Shown here piece by piece: positions 21,414-33,948 of a stretch of 64,000 bases of DNA. This stretch comes from Anthostomella pinea (taxonomy: Eukaryota; Ascomycota; Sordariomycetes; Xylariales; Xylariaceae). Where the stretch lies: positions 1,798,001-1,862,000 of the forward strand of contig CAUWAG010000018.1 of NCBI GenBank assembly GCA_963556695.1, given 5' to 3'. The notes under the pieces were generated by a model. It was not told the DNA's origin and searched no databases. It saw only the letters and a program-made list of their open reading frames with translations. Made by a program: the position numbers and the translations under genes. How positions within the stretch are numbered: position 1 is the first letter of the stretch; each line of letters opens with the position of its first letter.

Positions 21414-21898
21414 CTTTAGGTCGACCGATGGTGTTGGGGATGCTTGATTGTCAAGAGATGGGCATGCTTCGCAATTATGTAAATTTGCTTGGGCTTGGAC
21501 GGCCTGTACTACTGCTGCCTACAAGGCTACAGTGCAACAGTACCCTCCACATGGGACATCTGTTAAGCGCCCGTCTATTTTCGTCTGACCAACTGCAGCA
21601 CCAACGGGCATGTGTACTCGGATATGTTCATCACTGCTCTCTCCACACGGCCGAAGCTCGTCACTGCTTTTACGTATCACTGGTTTGGAATGTACCATGC
21701 TGCTTGTGCTCTGCAAACTATCTCGCCTCGCTTGGGCTTTAATCGCAAAGCCCCCACCTCCAAACTCATTTGGAACAAAAGTATCCATTCAATAGGGACT
21801 CGATTGTCGTTGTCGACATCAAATTTTGTTTCAAAGCGGACGGCCCTCACTCGATCGAAACGAGGTTGGGCACATACGCCGCCGCCGCCGTCCTGGGC
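21414..21898. other. Intergenic stretch between divergent genes
   Basis: Shared 5' region of the minus-strand hydrolase and the plus-strand kinase pseudogene. No coding signal; nothing else recognised. Confidence 0.4.
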
Positions 21899-23121
21899 AT
21901 GGCTCAACAGACGAGGGTAGAGGAGATGGAGGGCGACTTTCCCATAGATGACGCCGTCATCGCGTGTGAGAGACCCCTATAATTCAACTACATCCAGAGG
22001 CTGCCTTGCGCCAGCTTGATCCTCAAAGATGCTAACTCAAAGACGCCTCACCCAGTACTTCCGCCGGGTGCACTTGTTATCTCAGCCAGGCCGCATGACT
22101 CGTCAGCATGGACTCAGACCGGCTGCGTAACAGTCAAGCTGGCAGACGGTGAGCTAAAGAAATACTTCCTGTAGGTTCGACCGCCCCGGTTAGATTGATT
22201 ATTCACACAGCCATATGCCAACTCTGACTTACCTACGTAGCAATGTCAAGCTGGCCTCCGGAGACCACGGCAAAACATGCTCCATGGCGAATTCACCGCC
22301 ATCACCACCATCGACAGGCTCTCTCCGGGCTTAGTCCCCAAGCCCCTAGGCTGGGGCAAGTTCCAGCAGCAACGTACTGAAACCCCCGAGACGTACTTCC
22401 TCCTCGAGGACTTCCTAACCCTTCACCCCGACCCGCCCAACCCAGCCAAGCTCGCCCGCCGCCTCGCAGACCTCCACCGCCACAACTCGCCCAACGGCTA
22501 GTTCGGCTTCGCCGTGCCGACCTACGACGGCAAGGTCGCCCACACCACGGCCTGGGAGCCCAGCTGGAGCGCCTTCTTCACACGACTCCTCCGGCGCACC
22601 CTCGCAACCGACGAGGAAGCCAACGGCCCGTGGCCCGCCTTGCGCGCCGCCGCGGACCGGATCCTCGCTGCCCTCGCGCCGCGGCTGCTCGAGCCGCTGG
22701 CGATCATCCCATGCCTCATCCACGGCGACCTCTGGGCCGGCAACACGGGTACCGACGCGGCGACCGGCGATGTCGTCTTCTACGACGCCGCGTCGTACTA
22801 CGCGCACAGCGAGATGGAGCTCGGGATGTGGCGGCGCGGGGCGCCCGCGTACCTGGGCCGGCGGTATATGCGGGAATACCTGGACTTGGTTGGTCCTGCG
22901 GAGCCGAGGGACGAGTTTGAGGATCGGAATAGGCTTTATTGTCTACAGTATCTGCTGAGCTACTCTGTTGGGCATCCCGGGCCGGTCGAGAGGCGGACGT
23001 GAGTTACCTAAGCTGATTCCGGGTGGTTGGGTTGAGCGCGGCTGACGTGAACAGTGCTCTTAATGATATGTTGTTTCTTTGCGAGAAGTACGCCCCTTTT
23101 GGACACGCTCCCGAAATATGA
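21899..23121 (+). pseudogene. Fructosamine/ketosamine-3-kinase, nearly complete but broken
   Basis: Four exons can be traced: 21899-21965, 22056-22170, 22241-22998, 23055-23121, with clean introns of 90, 70 and 56 nt (GTGAGA/CAG with GCTAAC branch, GTAGGT/TAG, GTGAGT/CAG). The product reads FPIDDAVIALLPPGALVIS at the start, VTVKLADGELKKYFLNVKLA at the second join, then TYFLLEDFLTL, CLIHGDLWAGNTG (catalytic loop), VVFYDAASYYAHSEMELGMW (metal-binding aspartate), and LCEKYAPFG at the end, matching fructosamine-3-kinases throughout. Two disablements: one base missing near 22276 (GDHGK to MLHGEF needs a frame change) and a TAG at 22499-22501 inside NSPNG/FGFAVP. All splice sites and the catalytic residues are intact, so decay is recent, or the two changes are sequencing errors and the gene is functional. 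Confidence 0.83.
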
Positions 23122-23607
23122 CGCACGGAAGGATCCAGTGGCCCGGCTGGTGGAGGACTCGGTGTAGACGTTTGATAGGAGTCGCATCATACGTCACAAT
23201 GTTGAGGTGACAAGCTCTCTCCTTGACCATTCTCCATAGCATTTCTAGGTCTCTGAAGCGTCCATGAGAATTGGAGAGTACACGCGGCAAAAGACACTTT
23301 AGTGTCTATCATCGGATAAGTCAATTATGTTATTCCTCTGTCATGGATATCTATGCGAGCCGACTTCACACTATTAGCCAACGCAGTGAGTTGTGCAGAC
23401 CGGAAGGTACCTACTGTAGGTATGCAAGCTGTCAACCAGAAAGCTTTCCGATGCCCTTCACCACCGGCCGTCATCATTATTGCGTCCGGGTAGACCGTCC
23501 ACCCTCTATGCCTATGTTAAAATCATGATAAATAAGTGCGGGTTGAGCGCAAAGAATACTGTTGTCTAGGTTAATTGTAGCGGTCGCATTTACCCATATT
23601 ACCCCCT
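23122..23607. other. Intergenic stretch, tail-to-tail genes
   Basis: Lies between two 3' ends; presumably holds polyadenylation signals. Nothing specific seen. Confidence 0.4.
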
Positions 23608-24711
23608 TTACTCGGGATCGGGCTCTTGAGATCCTTCTTCGCGTAATCTAGACGCCTCATCGTACAGCCTCGAGTCTTCAGAGTTCTCCATGCCGCCGTA
23701 TAGACCATGAAAACCAGGGGTGTTTAGTCCATTCGGGCTACGGCCGTTGTCTGGCCGTCCTCGGATCGCACCAGTCCGACGCATAGATCGCGTCACCATG
23801 CGCGGGACAGGTGCGGTGTACGCTCCTGAGATACGGCTCTGATGACGTGCTTCAGGAAGATTCTGTGGTGTCTGCGGCTGTGACGATGCAGGAAGAGCGT
23901 CGTTGTAGATTGTGAGTCGGGGATCACCCACCAACGTGCGGTCTGATGCATCTTCTCCTATCGGCGACCCAGATTCGGAGCGTGTTGCTCGCGTTGACGA
24001 TGGTGAGTCAGCTCTAGGGCGGCGGATAATCGACTCAACAAATCTTGCTGCTGAGCTGAACACTCTTATTGCTCCCCCGCTGGGCTGTAATGGAGTCAGC
24101 TCCGGTCTCAAGGAAAAAGAAGCTCGCTTTATTCTACTGACCAGAGGGCTCGTGCTACCCGCGGGGCGATTGTTTTGGAGAGATGATCGTCTGGGGGGAG
24201 TGGCTGGCGGCTCCTGCCTAGTATCTTCGCGGAGTGAACGCGTTGAAGGTAGGGAGTGCTCATCGGAAACTCGGCGTGTTTCCGTTGAGAACGGCGGAGG
24301 AAGTGCCCGTCGCATCGGTAGACCGAAGCCGGCTGGTCGTTGTGACAAGGTCGATGAATTCGAATCCTTGCTCTGTGAAGAGCTCGAGGGGCCTTGCGTA
24401 TTACTGTTACTCGCGCTAGAACCGCTGGACTTTGGAGGACGACGCGGCGGATTCGCCAACAGTTTCGTCGGACTTTCCTGTGAGTTTGTCCTCGAGTGTT
24501 GTTTCGAATCAGTCTCGTGCTCGGACTGCTTCGAATCACCACGCGGCTCGGATTCAGGGGCCTTCTGAGCATCCGGAGCCGGAGGTCCAGGTCGTATTGG
24601 GAGTTCAAAAGTAGCGTCCTTGGCAAGGTAGTTTCTGAACCTACGATGGCGCTCAAACTCCTTGACCTCGGTCATGGTCAAGGAGAGCGTGGTTGATTGC
24701 AGGCGCAGCAT
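23608..24711 (-). CDS. Conserved fungal hypothetical protein, disordered
   Basis: Single exon; I place the start at MLRLQSTTLSLTMTEVKEFE (367 residues); an upstream in-frame ATG at 24780 would add 23 residues of less convincing composition. After the N-terminal EVKEFERHRRFRNYLAKDAT helix the chain is long and disordered, rich in Ser, Pro, Arg, with polar Ser/Gln runs and PPRRP/PPRRS motifs that could bind SH3 or 14-3-3 proteins. A short ordered island GAIRVFSSAARFVESIIRRP lies near residue 220, then a TIYNDALPA stretch and a C-terminal GFHGLYGG and acidic helix. No family recognised. The pattern of short ordered islands in disordered sequence is usual for fungal adaptor or nuclear proteins; that is inference only. 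Confidence 0.7.
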   Translation of the reverse strand: MLRLQSTTLSLTMTEVKEFERHRRFRNYLAKDATFELPIRPGPPAPDAQKAPESEPRGDSKQSEHETDSKQHSRTNSQESPTKLLANPPRRPPKSSGSSASNSNTQGPSSSSQSKDSNSSTLSQRPAGFGLPMRRALPPPFSTETRRVSDEHSLPSTRSLREDTRQEPPATPPRRSSLQNNRPAGSTSPLVSRIKRASFSLRPELTPLQPSGGAIRVFSSAARFVESIIRRPRADSPSSTRATRSESGSPIGEDASDRTLVGDPRLTIYNDALPASSQPQTPQNLPEARHQSRISGAYTAPVPRMVTRSMRRTGAIRGRPDNGRSPNGLNTPGFHGLYGGMENSEDSRLYDEASRLREEGSQEPDPE

Positions 24712-26540
24712 GTCGCTTGGATACACACCTCTGAGCAGTGGTTCGGTTCCGCAGAAGTGAGAAGTGAAGAGGACATGCATGTGTACAGCTGGGAGCAGAC
24801 GGGAAGCCTTCAGTGTTCATCAGGCCGGCCCCCTGGCTTCCAGTTGGAAGCTGCAGCGAGCAAAACATGGTGACTTCTTGTACCTCCGTGAGGAAGGAAC
24901 GTATCTAATCTGACCTCCATCTTTCTGTCTAAGAAAGAGCTGAGCAGATTGAGTAAAGGTACCTAGCGAACTGTGCAAGCTGTCTGAGAATTTGAACCAG
25001 GCCACCACGTCAGAGGTATGAGGAGTTTCCAAACTGAGTCGTGCATACAAAGAAGTTGAATCAATCGGAAGCTTCAATAGCGTCAGTCACCGTTTCGACA
25101 GGTTTGTCCTCCTCGTAGGTGATGTGGACTGTTGAGAACATGGGGAAACGTGTATCATTTTGTGCCTGCCCTGCGTAGGCTGTCGTGAGAAGACTGCCCC
25201 TGTATATGGTATACCTTCTTGAGGGTGGCTCTCATAATGGCATACAGCCCTATTCCGGCTTTTTCCGGACTGCCCTCTACAGGGTCAACATCACGAGATG
25301 TCAGATGATGGCCATGTACCCTGTCAATTTGATGACTCAAATTCGAAATGGCAGATGGCTAGAATCCATGTGCGCTAGGACAAGAACGGGATGGGGAAAG
25401 AGATGACGTGACGTGGTGCCTTTGTAAGGGAAAGAATCTGATAACTTCAGGTTATACGGTAGCTTGCAATTATCACGCATCTGCGAAAGGTAACAATAAG
25501 GCTCTTGGAAGAGGCGTTCATTGTTTTCAAGACCGCCTGCAGTGCAACGAAGTGGAAGTTGAAACTTGAAGGGCGCCTCTGACAGTTGGGAGTCCCTAGC
25601 AGCCTGGATTGATACCTAAGCTGCGAGCCGGAAGGGGGGCGATGCCATATGGGGGGTAGGGTATCCACCTGCACTAAGCAGCAGCTGGCAACCACCAATC
25701 ACAGCCGGCTTTTGGCCTGCAGCCGTCCGTTCGGGCTGGCTGCCAGGCCTGCCACTTCTGCCACTTGCCCTGACTGTCCAAGTGCGGCTGTGCGGAGATA
25801 TGGCTGCACCCACTCGACCACTTGTCGACAACCGCACGCTGTTGCGTAAATTACTTTAGCATCGACCATCTCAATAGTCAATACCTCCCGTCTCTACCTA
25901 CTGCACCGGTACATTGTCCTCCAGTCCTTTTGGCCGGGTCCGTTGTCCACATGTGCGTTGTATGCGTCTGCCTTTGCGTTCTCGATTCGATTCTGTTGCT
26001 GATTGCTTGTCTTGTCCCAGTCCACGGCTATCGTGCCGTAGCTATCAACCAAAGATTACATGCGGAACGGACGCCACACCAATCCATACCCCTTCTTCCT
26101 CCTGCACGCCCAACACGACGAGCCTCCTTCCAGCCCCGATGCTCTGGCCTGCGCAATCGTCGACACGATATCACACTGCACTAGCATCCTCCTCGCCGCT
26201 AGCCATCGGGCTCTGCCAGCGTCAGACTCATCATCAAAGGACACCGCCTCCTTTGAAGCTTTCCAACGAAACGCCCCGGGTGTCTGGTGGAAACGACTTC
26301 GAGAGACCGCCCACATCCGTGGTCTTTGACCACTATCGATCGATGGTCTCACCCCTGGACCCTCAGCCGCCTGCAGCAGCACTGCGTAATACCAGATTAC
26401 GCCCATCCCGATTGCCATACCGCAGCAAGCCTACGCGGCCTGACATTCACTATTTCCTGTCTACGTCAACAAAGGACCGATCGAGTTAAAGTGTGCGGGC
26501 CACTCTTGGGAGTCAGCACTCTGCTCCTCCCACAGTCACC
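24712..26540. other. Long shared 5' region of divergent genes
   Basis: About 1.8 kb between divergently transcribed genes. The right half (25870-26540) is CT-rich and contains several short upstream ATG frames before the kinase ATG, as in a long fungal 5' leader with possible translational control. No promoter element can be named. Confidence 0.4.
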
Positions 26541-29055
26541 ATGAATAATGACCTCAGCCTGTCAAGGGCTCTAGGCGGTCTACGCATAGCAAACCCGGAC
26601 GATGCCAATTCCAGTCCTTCTCAAGAACCTCACACCGAAACCGATGCGCCCATAACACCTCAATTAAGCTCCGATCCCACCTCCGGGCCCGACTCACATA
26701 CGAGGCTAGCCAGATCACAAACCGCCGAGTCGGCGTTAAGCATAGCTGGCTTGCAAGCGGAATCCCAGAGCCAACTCTCTGCGTATGCACAGAACGGAGC
26801 TTTGCCGTATTCGAACCCGTCTTCGCGCCCTACGTCAGCCATGTATAATGCAACAACAGCGGCAGGACGTGACCAGGCCGCGAACTCATATCACATACTG
26901 AGAACCGAACCGTCGAGAACCCCTGCGTATAACACACCGAACAAAAGCGACACGACAAGGTCACCTCTAGAATACTCTCCTAATGTTCCCACCCGTGAAT
27001 CGAGCCATAGAGAGCGAGCCTACAATCAAAACCGCCAAATGCCCACAGCAGCCGGAACCGGTCCACTACCTCCTAGAAGGAGCTCAAAAGGTAAAGGTAT
27101 GGCTGGTGGTTACGCCCAAATTGCTGGTGTTCCCATGGCACCTGAACCTCGTGGACTTGGACCAGACATGCAGATATCACAAGGCAGTGAAGAATGGAAG
27201 GATCGGGGGGCTGCAGTGTCTATGCGCAAAGAGGTCGACGCCAACGGGAAGACTATCATGAAGCCTGTGAAGAAAGGAGTACGCGATTTCTCCTTTGGCC
27301 GGGTTCTGGGGGAGGGCTCATACAGCACTGTATACCTTGCAACGGATCGGCAAACCCTCAAAGAATACGCGATAAAGGTCCTCGAAAAGAAGCACATTAT
27401 CAAGGAGAGAAAGATCAAATACGTCAATATCGAGAAGGACACGCTTAACCGACTTACAGAACATCCCGGCATTGTACGACTCTACTATACCTTCCAAGAC
27501 GAGAATTCCTTGTATTACGTTCTGGATCTATGCAATGGGGGCGAGCTTCTGGGGGTCCTGAAAAAGACGGGCACCTTCGACGTAGAGTGTTCGAGGTTCT
27601 TTGGAGCTCAGATATTGGACTCTATCGAGTACATGCACTCTCGCGGCGTGATCCACCGAGATTTGAAACCCGAGAACGTGCTGTTGGACGATCAGTTGCA
27701 TGTCAAGATTACGGATTTCGGGACGGCAAGGTTGTTGAATGATCCAAGAGCGCCGCAAGCCCCTCCGAGGATCGAGGATACCGGTACTAGCTCTGGAGGG
27801 AAGGGCCAGGATGACAATCGAGCAGCTTCATTTGTTGGGACCGCCGAGTATGTCAGTCCGGAACTGCTCACCAACAAGAATGCCTGCAAGGCCAGCGACT
27901 TGTGGGCCTTTGGTTGTATTATCTATCAGCTGTTGGCAGGCCGGCCACCATTCAAAGGTGGCTCCGAGTATCTGACTTTCCAAAAGATCGTCGGTCTCGA
28001 ATACGACTTCCCTGCGGGCTTCCCACCAGCAGCCCGCGATCTCGTGGAGCGGTGCCTAGTGTTAGATCCGGCTCGAAGGATTACAATCGAGCATATCAAG
28101 AATCACGAATTCTTCGATGGCCAACAATTTGGCAAGATGCTGTGGAGGTCAAAGGCGCCCCGCTTACGTCCCTATGTTCCACCATCCCAAGAACCCAAAG
28201 TCATCAACCTTAATGGGATGTCTGGCATTTCACAATCCACGTCAGCATCCAGACCTCATACGGGAGGGAACGGTCCCAACGGCGGCTCGCGAGCACCGGG
28301 GAGGATCATCACTGATATTCCCCCGCCGTCCCAGTTAGATATCGAATGGTCCCCGGTATTGACAAAGACGAACGAAAGAATACTACGGCTTGGCGACCTT
28401 ATGGTTATGTCTTCACCAATACCCAACAGCCCACACGTCAAGGGCGAAGAAGGGCACCGGAAGTTCGCACGTTTCTTTGGTGGCAGCACAACCAAGAAGA
28501 GGCAAAGGCTTGTCATGATAACATCTAGCGGAAGGATCGTGCTCGCTCCAGCAGGCGGTGAAGAAAAGAAGGCGAAACAGGAGATCTCGCTTCTGGCCCC
28601 TGACTGCTCATGGAAAACCCAGATCGATGCCAAAGGACAGGCGATCTGGAGTGTCGATTCGGTAAGACCCTTTCATGTTCTTTCTGTGCTCCGACACTTA
28701 CGAGGCGCAGGGTGGTTATCATTACACATTTGAGGATGCCAAAGCGCCTTCATCTCTCGATCCACCACGACCTTGTCCCGATGACTGGCTCGAATCTATG
28801 CAGCAAGCCAAGGACTTTGCGCTTTCAATGAACCATTCCGGGTCTTACGCTGGTGACAATGGGTTTGGAGACATGTCATCGTCAATGTCCAGTCCGGCCA
28901 GCACCTTTGATCCAGACAACTACGGTATTAGCGATAGGTACCACCATCGCAGTCATGCGAGCAAAAGCCAAATGAGCCTGGACGAGACGACGAGCACGAA
29001 ACGCAACCGTTTCAGCAAGCGACAATCCAAGCAAGGACTGGGTTCGGCTTTCTAG
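26541..29055 (+). CDS. Pkh1/PDK1-type AGC protein kinase
   Basis: Two exons, 26541-28661 and 28711-29055 (49-nt intron GTAAGA/CAG), 821 residues. The ATG chosen is MNNDLSLSRALGG; the frame is open 16 codons further upstream. Kinase domain about 248-530: GEGSYSTVYLA (P-loop), AIKVLEKKHI (lysine), the catalytic loop IHRDLKPENVLLDD, DFGTARLL, and the activation loop SFVGTAEYVSPELL with its autophosphorylated serine position typical of PDK1. A small insert (PPRIEDTGTSSGGKG) separates DFG from the loop. A PH-like domain follows (about 615-745: ILRLGDLMVMSS, FFGGSTTKKRQRLVMITSSG, WSVDS/GGYHYTFEDA across the intron). Such kinases phosphorylate the activation loops of Ypk1, Sch9 and Pkc1 at the plasma membrane in sphingolipid and cell-wall signalling. 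N-terminal 240 residues are disordered. Confidence 0.93.
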
Positions 29056-30100
29056 TGGTGCCTCCACATTTGTCAATTGGTCCTTGGGCCAAAAGTACGC
29101 TTCGAAGCCATGGCATAGTCCAGTGTCCACCCTCGCACATAGAGCCCGTTGAGGCCAACTCGGTTTTGTCATTTTTTCCCATATGCGGCATGTTCTAGCG
29201 AGGCGTCGGCTTTGGTAGCCTTTGGTGGTCTTTGAGGAGAAACCAAGTCATGACAAAACATATGCATTCCAGGGGCGCTTTCCCCCCTGTTCCTAAGCAG
29301 CACTGGCATGGAATTTAGGCATGCATGCGTCAATGGTCATACCCTAGATGGAATAGAGGGATTACACATGCACGAACTACTATATTACATTCCCTAATAT
29401 ACCTCTGCGACAGATCTTGCTGTCAATTTCCAGTAAGCCTGCGCGTACCAGTTTCATGTTGTTGTGACCTTGGAAAGCATACCGAGCAATCCGCGATGGA
29501 GACAACAGGAGGGCTGTAGCAGGCGGTTAAGTAGACATATGCTTGTAGCAATTTGTTTGTATTGAGCCGCGGGTAAAAGAACGAGCACAACATGCGTTGT
29601 ATAAAGTGAGTTTACGACGCAGCATTTATTACCTGCCTCTGTCTGTAGCCTGCATCAAGATGTATTGTGCACATGCACGTGAATGATGTGCCTGTGTGTG
29701 TGGTCAGTGGTGATGTGACGCACCACGCACCAGCCACCACCCACCAGCCACCAGCCATGCCAGCCTGAGCTGCCAGAACCGACCGTTGACTGGAGTCACT
29801 GGACTGGACTGGCCCCAATTCTTCTCGTCGACCTTGCCAGACGCGACGACTCAAGAGGCGGACGCGATTCACGACAACCAGCAATTTGCGACGAAAGCAC
29901 TCGGGCCAGCGACCAGCGACCCCATCGGCATCATCCCCATCGGCCCCTCCCTGCGCACCTCCGATCCGTACTGTATCGATCCATTCATTGGCATTCGCGT
30001 TCGCATTCCGCGGCGTCGTACCTGCTGTACTCGAGCTGCGCGACCGGGTGGTAATACAGGATACCAGACATCTGACAGACAGCCAACAGGCAGAGTCAAG
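29056..30100. other. Intergenic region, about 1 kb
   Basis: Three-prime flank of the kinase and 5' leader of the Snf12 gene. A CCACC/CAGCC-rich tract lies at 29718-29762. No gene or RNA recognised. Confidence 0.4.
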
Positions 30101-32053
30101 ATGCAGCCCGGCTACCGCCCCTTCCCGCCGCAGCAGATGGTGCCGCAGCGCACCCCCCATTCGGGTGGCCAACGCCGGGGAGGCATTGGTATGTAACTTT
30201 GTTTGTGCTGCCTCATGTCATTCTATTTACGGGATACCTTATGCTTTGATCCCGTCGCCATGACCTTTTTAGCTACCCTTCACGATCCAGCAAACCCCAC
30301 ACTGGAGCTCCACAGATCATTAGCTCTTGTCACTTGTGCCAACCCTTCTCGAAATTCAGACTCGAATCTCTACCTCGACCGCCCTCTGCCCCTACCCCTA
30401 CTGCCACTGCCCATCGCATGCTGCCTCCATACCCTATCTCTTCCCATCGTGTCTCGTGCTGCCCCGCGTCCAGCAGTCGTCCTCCTTGCCCATCTCAGAT
30501 ATCTGACCTAGCATGACATAGGGCCCATGATGTCTTCCGGTCCGCACCCCCAGGTTCCTCTGACCCAGGCTCAGATCGCACAGCAACAGCAACAAGCCGC
30601 CATGCAAGTCGAGATGGCCAAGCGCCGGAGTAAGAAGCCGACGGACAAGAACCTCCCCGAGGGCATCGATGAGTGTGTGATTGGCGACATGGCCCAGAGA
30701 TACCGCGATCTCCGCGACTTTGAGAGGAGGCTCGACGCGACCATGACGAGGAAGCGCCTAGACATAGTAGACTCGGTCAATCGCAGTGTCAAGGTAACAT
30801 CTAGCTGTCGCCGAGGATGGGATCGGAAGTTGCTGACTCGACACGTTCTAGCGGTGGAAGACGCTTCGAATCTGGATAACCAACACGGCCGAGGATCAGG
30901 TCTGGCAAGGCAATGCTCTCAATGCCGACACCTTCGACTTCAGCTCGAATCTCGAACCCACATACCGCGTCAAGATTGAGGGCCGACTCCTAGATGACGA
31001 TGACGATCTCGATGACGATAGCGAAGAGAGCAAGGAGAAGTCTGACGACCCTGACCGAATGGACGAAGACGGCGCATCCGACTCCAAGTCCAAGCCTACC
31101 AAAAACCCCAGATACAGATTTTCGCATTTCTTCAAGGCTCTGCACGTCGACTTCCCCGCCAATAGGAAAGGCGGTGACCAGGGCGTTGAATGGAAGAAGC
31201 CCGAGCGAAGCGGCGCCGGGACTAACTTGCCCGCTGCGGCCGACTTCGACGAGTTGACGTTCAAGCGCAGTGGTGACGAGAATCTGAACATTACCATCAA
31301 CCTCGTCCGGCACGAGGAGCATGAGCGTTACGCGGTCAGCCAAGAGCTTGAAGACATCATCGATATGCCCGAAGCCACCCGACAGGAGATTGTGATGGGG
31401 ATCTGGGAGTATATCAAGTTGATGGGACTGTCCGAGGATGAAGAGAAGCGTAATTTTCGATGTGATGATCTGCTGAGAACTGTGGGTGATCATGCTACGA
31501 GCTTTAGTTGCAAGTACACTGACAACGATCCTAGGCCTTCAAGATGGAAACGGGTGCCATTCCCAAACTACATGAATACATCACGCCCCACCTGAGCCCG
31601 CTCCCGGCAGTCCAGCTCCCGTATACTATCCGCTTGGACGAAGAGTTCCAAAAGGATCCCCAGGCTACTGTCTACGATGTTCGTGTCGCTGTTGATGACG
31701 CGTTACGGGAGAAGATGACTTCATTCCTGAACAATGCTGGCTATGCCAAAATGCTCAAGGAAGTTGCAGCTCTGGACGACCAACTGGCCACTGTCATTAA
31801 CGCGATTCATGTATCCAAAGCCAAGCACGCATTCCTGACATCTACAGCGAAGGATCCCGCTACCTTTGTGAAGAACTGGCTCAGCTCTCAGAAAAGGGAC
31901 CTGGAGGTGGTGATGGGAGAAGCGATGAGGGGCGGCGACGACACAACCGGCGACGAGTGGAGAAAGGGAGGCAGAGATAGTGTCTGGTCTACCGTCAACG
32001 CTCGCGAAAGTGTCAACGTCTTCCTCTCGAAGAACCCTGCCCAGCCACGATGA
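30101..32053 (+). CDS. Snf12/SMARCD-type SWI/SNF subunit with SWIB domain
   Basis: Four exons: 30101-30188, 30522-30793, 30852-31481, 31535-32053; 502 residues. The first intron is unusually long (333 nt); the others are 58 and 53 nt, the last using a GTGGGT donor. The protein starts MQPGYRPFPPQQM, then a Gln run and a helical RRSKKPTDKNLPEGIDE, the conserved LRIWITNTAEDQVWQG block, an acidic linker (DDDDDLDDDSEES), and HFFKALHVDFP. The SWIB/MDM2-like fold spans about residues 275-350 (YAVSQELEDIIDMPEATRQE, IWEYIKLMGLSEDEEKRNF, AIPKLHEYI) and a long C-terminal helix follows. This is the Rsc6/Swp73/SMARCD core subunit that ties remodelling modules of SWI/SNF-type complexes together. One gene per complex is expected in ascomycetes; whether it serves SWI/SNF or RSC is not decidable here. 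Confidence 0.93.
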
Positions 32054-32902
32054 CTAGTTATACCCCGAGGCTTTGGTGGTTTCCCGGTCACTGGTAAGTG
32101 CACATTTTCTCGCTTCTCTCCTCCCATGCTCAAAGTCACACAACGTGGGCGCCGCATCCAACAATTACAAACCTAAATATATAACTTTCGTTGCACCGTA
32201 TAGACAGCAATGTCATGGGGGAAAATCATGCTCTTTATGAAGATGCCAATCTCACCTGTTTCTTGTCACTCACTATGGCGTGGAACCTTTAGACTGATTA
32301 TTGTTTGCAGAGTCCGGCAAGCTTAACTCCAAGCTCCTCGGTATCATCACGAACCGCGACCTCCGAATCCTGCAGGAGAGCCAGTATGGCTTGGGCGGGA
32401 CTTCGATATGGCGTATGGCGAATTGGTCTGTTCGGGAGGCATCTGGCCGGATTTGCCCGTTTCTGAATTGAGAGGTCAGATGAAAATAGGCGTAACTCCT
32501 GTATTTCTAGCAGAAGTATGAAGATATCCCATGTTGACACGGTTGGGGCCAAATAGGCCTTTGGCGTCGGGTCTTTTCTTTATGGAGAGGAGTTGCTCCC
32601 TCAGACACCAGAAGCCAGACGCTATCGTAGTCGGAATAATACTATGAGATGATGTATTAATGTTGCAAGATATGATGATCTGCCCCATACGTCATGCATG
32701 CATTAATATTGCCGATGGCTTTAAGCCCCTAACCCCGGCGTCTCCAATGATGGAACTTGCACGGCTCCAAACACAACCTCAAGCTCATACGCACCCAGCA
32801 TTTCGATTCTATACCCGTCTTCTTACCACTTGCTAATCGACAGATTCGGCAACCTCACACCCTCATTCACACGAGTCTGGTATCACCCCTCGTCGTAAAA
32901 TC
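32054..32902. other. Intergenic region, nothing recognised
   Basis: About 850 bp between two plus-strand genes, holding the 3' end of the Snf12 transcript and the promoter of the dehydrogenase. No coding signal. Confidence 0.4.
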
Positions 32903-33948
32903 ATGTCTGCAATCTTTAAGGAAAAGAACACGGCCGTCATCACGGGCGCAGCCTCGGGCATCGGCCTCGCCCTGGCCAAGAAGTGCGTCGGGTACGGCAT
33001 GAGGGTGCTCGTCGCCGACTGGGACGCCGACAGCCTCGAGAAGGCGGCGTCCAGCCTCGGACAGGGCGCTGGTACCATCCGTGTGGATGTCGGCAAGATC
33101 GAGGACTGGGCCCGAATAAAGGAGAAGGTCGTGCAGGATTTCGGAGGTGCGTGACTGGGCTGTTTATTCCCTGTTTTAATGTTTCTCTTGGGTTTTTGCA
33201 TGTTGGACTTGTTGCTTTTACCTGTGATCAGTCTGTTTGCCTCTCATCGTGGCATATCCCTCCCTACACCATACTCAACTCATACCCAACAAGCAAACCC
33301 TCCTTGGATGCAATGACCAGGTGTTGACCAACTACAGGCCAAATCAACCTCTTAGCCCTCAACGCCGGCGTGGGCCCCAAGACGTCCTTCGACGACGCGG
33401 ACCCGGCGGCCTTCCACAAGATCATGGACACGAACCTCTTTGGCGTCATCAACGGCATCACCACGCTCCTGCCGCTCATCAAGGAGAAGTTCTCCTCTTC
33501 TTCCTCTTCTGATGGTGGCGCGAGCGCCATCGTCATCACGGGCTCCAAACAGGGCATCACGAACCCGCCCGGCAACCCGGCCTACAACGCCAGCAAGGCG
33601 GCCGTCAAGACGCTGGCCGAGCACCTGTCGTTCGACCTGCGCGCCGCGGCGCCCGCCGTGGGCGTGCACCTGCTGGTTCCGGGGTGGACGTGGACGGGGC
33701 TGGCGGGGGCGGCGGGCGGGGGGGAGAAGCCGGCTGCGGCGTGGTGGCCGGAGCAGGTTGTTGATTTCCTGGAGACGAAGGTGGCTGAGGGCCAGTTCTG
33801 GGTCCTGTGCCCGGATAATGATGTTACGGAGGAGGTGGATTGCAAGAGGATGCGCTGGGGGGCTGAGGATGCGGTGCTGGGACGCAAGCCGCTTAGTCGG
33901 TGGAGGGGGGAGTATGAGGGTGAGTTTGGGGCGTGGATGGGGAAATGA
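32903..33948 (+). CDS. Short-chain dehydrogenase/reductase
   Basis: Two exons, 32903-33146 and 33338-33948, 284 residues; the 191-nt intron has GTGCGT/CAG borders and splits a glycine codon. Classical SDR features are in order: TGAASGIGLALAKK (NAD(P)-binding glycine motif, about residue 15), an acidic residue in VLVADWDAD that favours NAD(H) over NADP(H), NLLALNAGVG (the NAG motif), TNLFGVINGI, ITGSKQGITNPPGNPAYNAS with the catalytic Tyr-x-x-x-Lys (YNASK), and a PG motif in LVPGWTWTGLAG. The catalytic serine position reads GSKQG, which fits. A six-serine run (SSSSSS) follows KEKF. The substrate cannot be inferred; no cluster partners are nearby. Confidence 0.9.
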
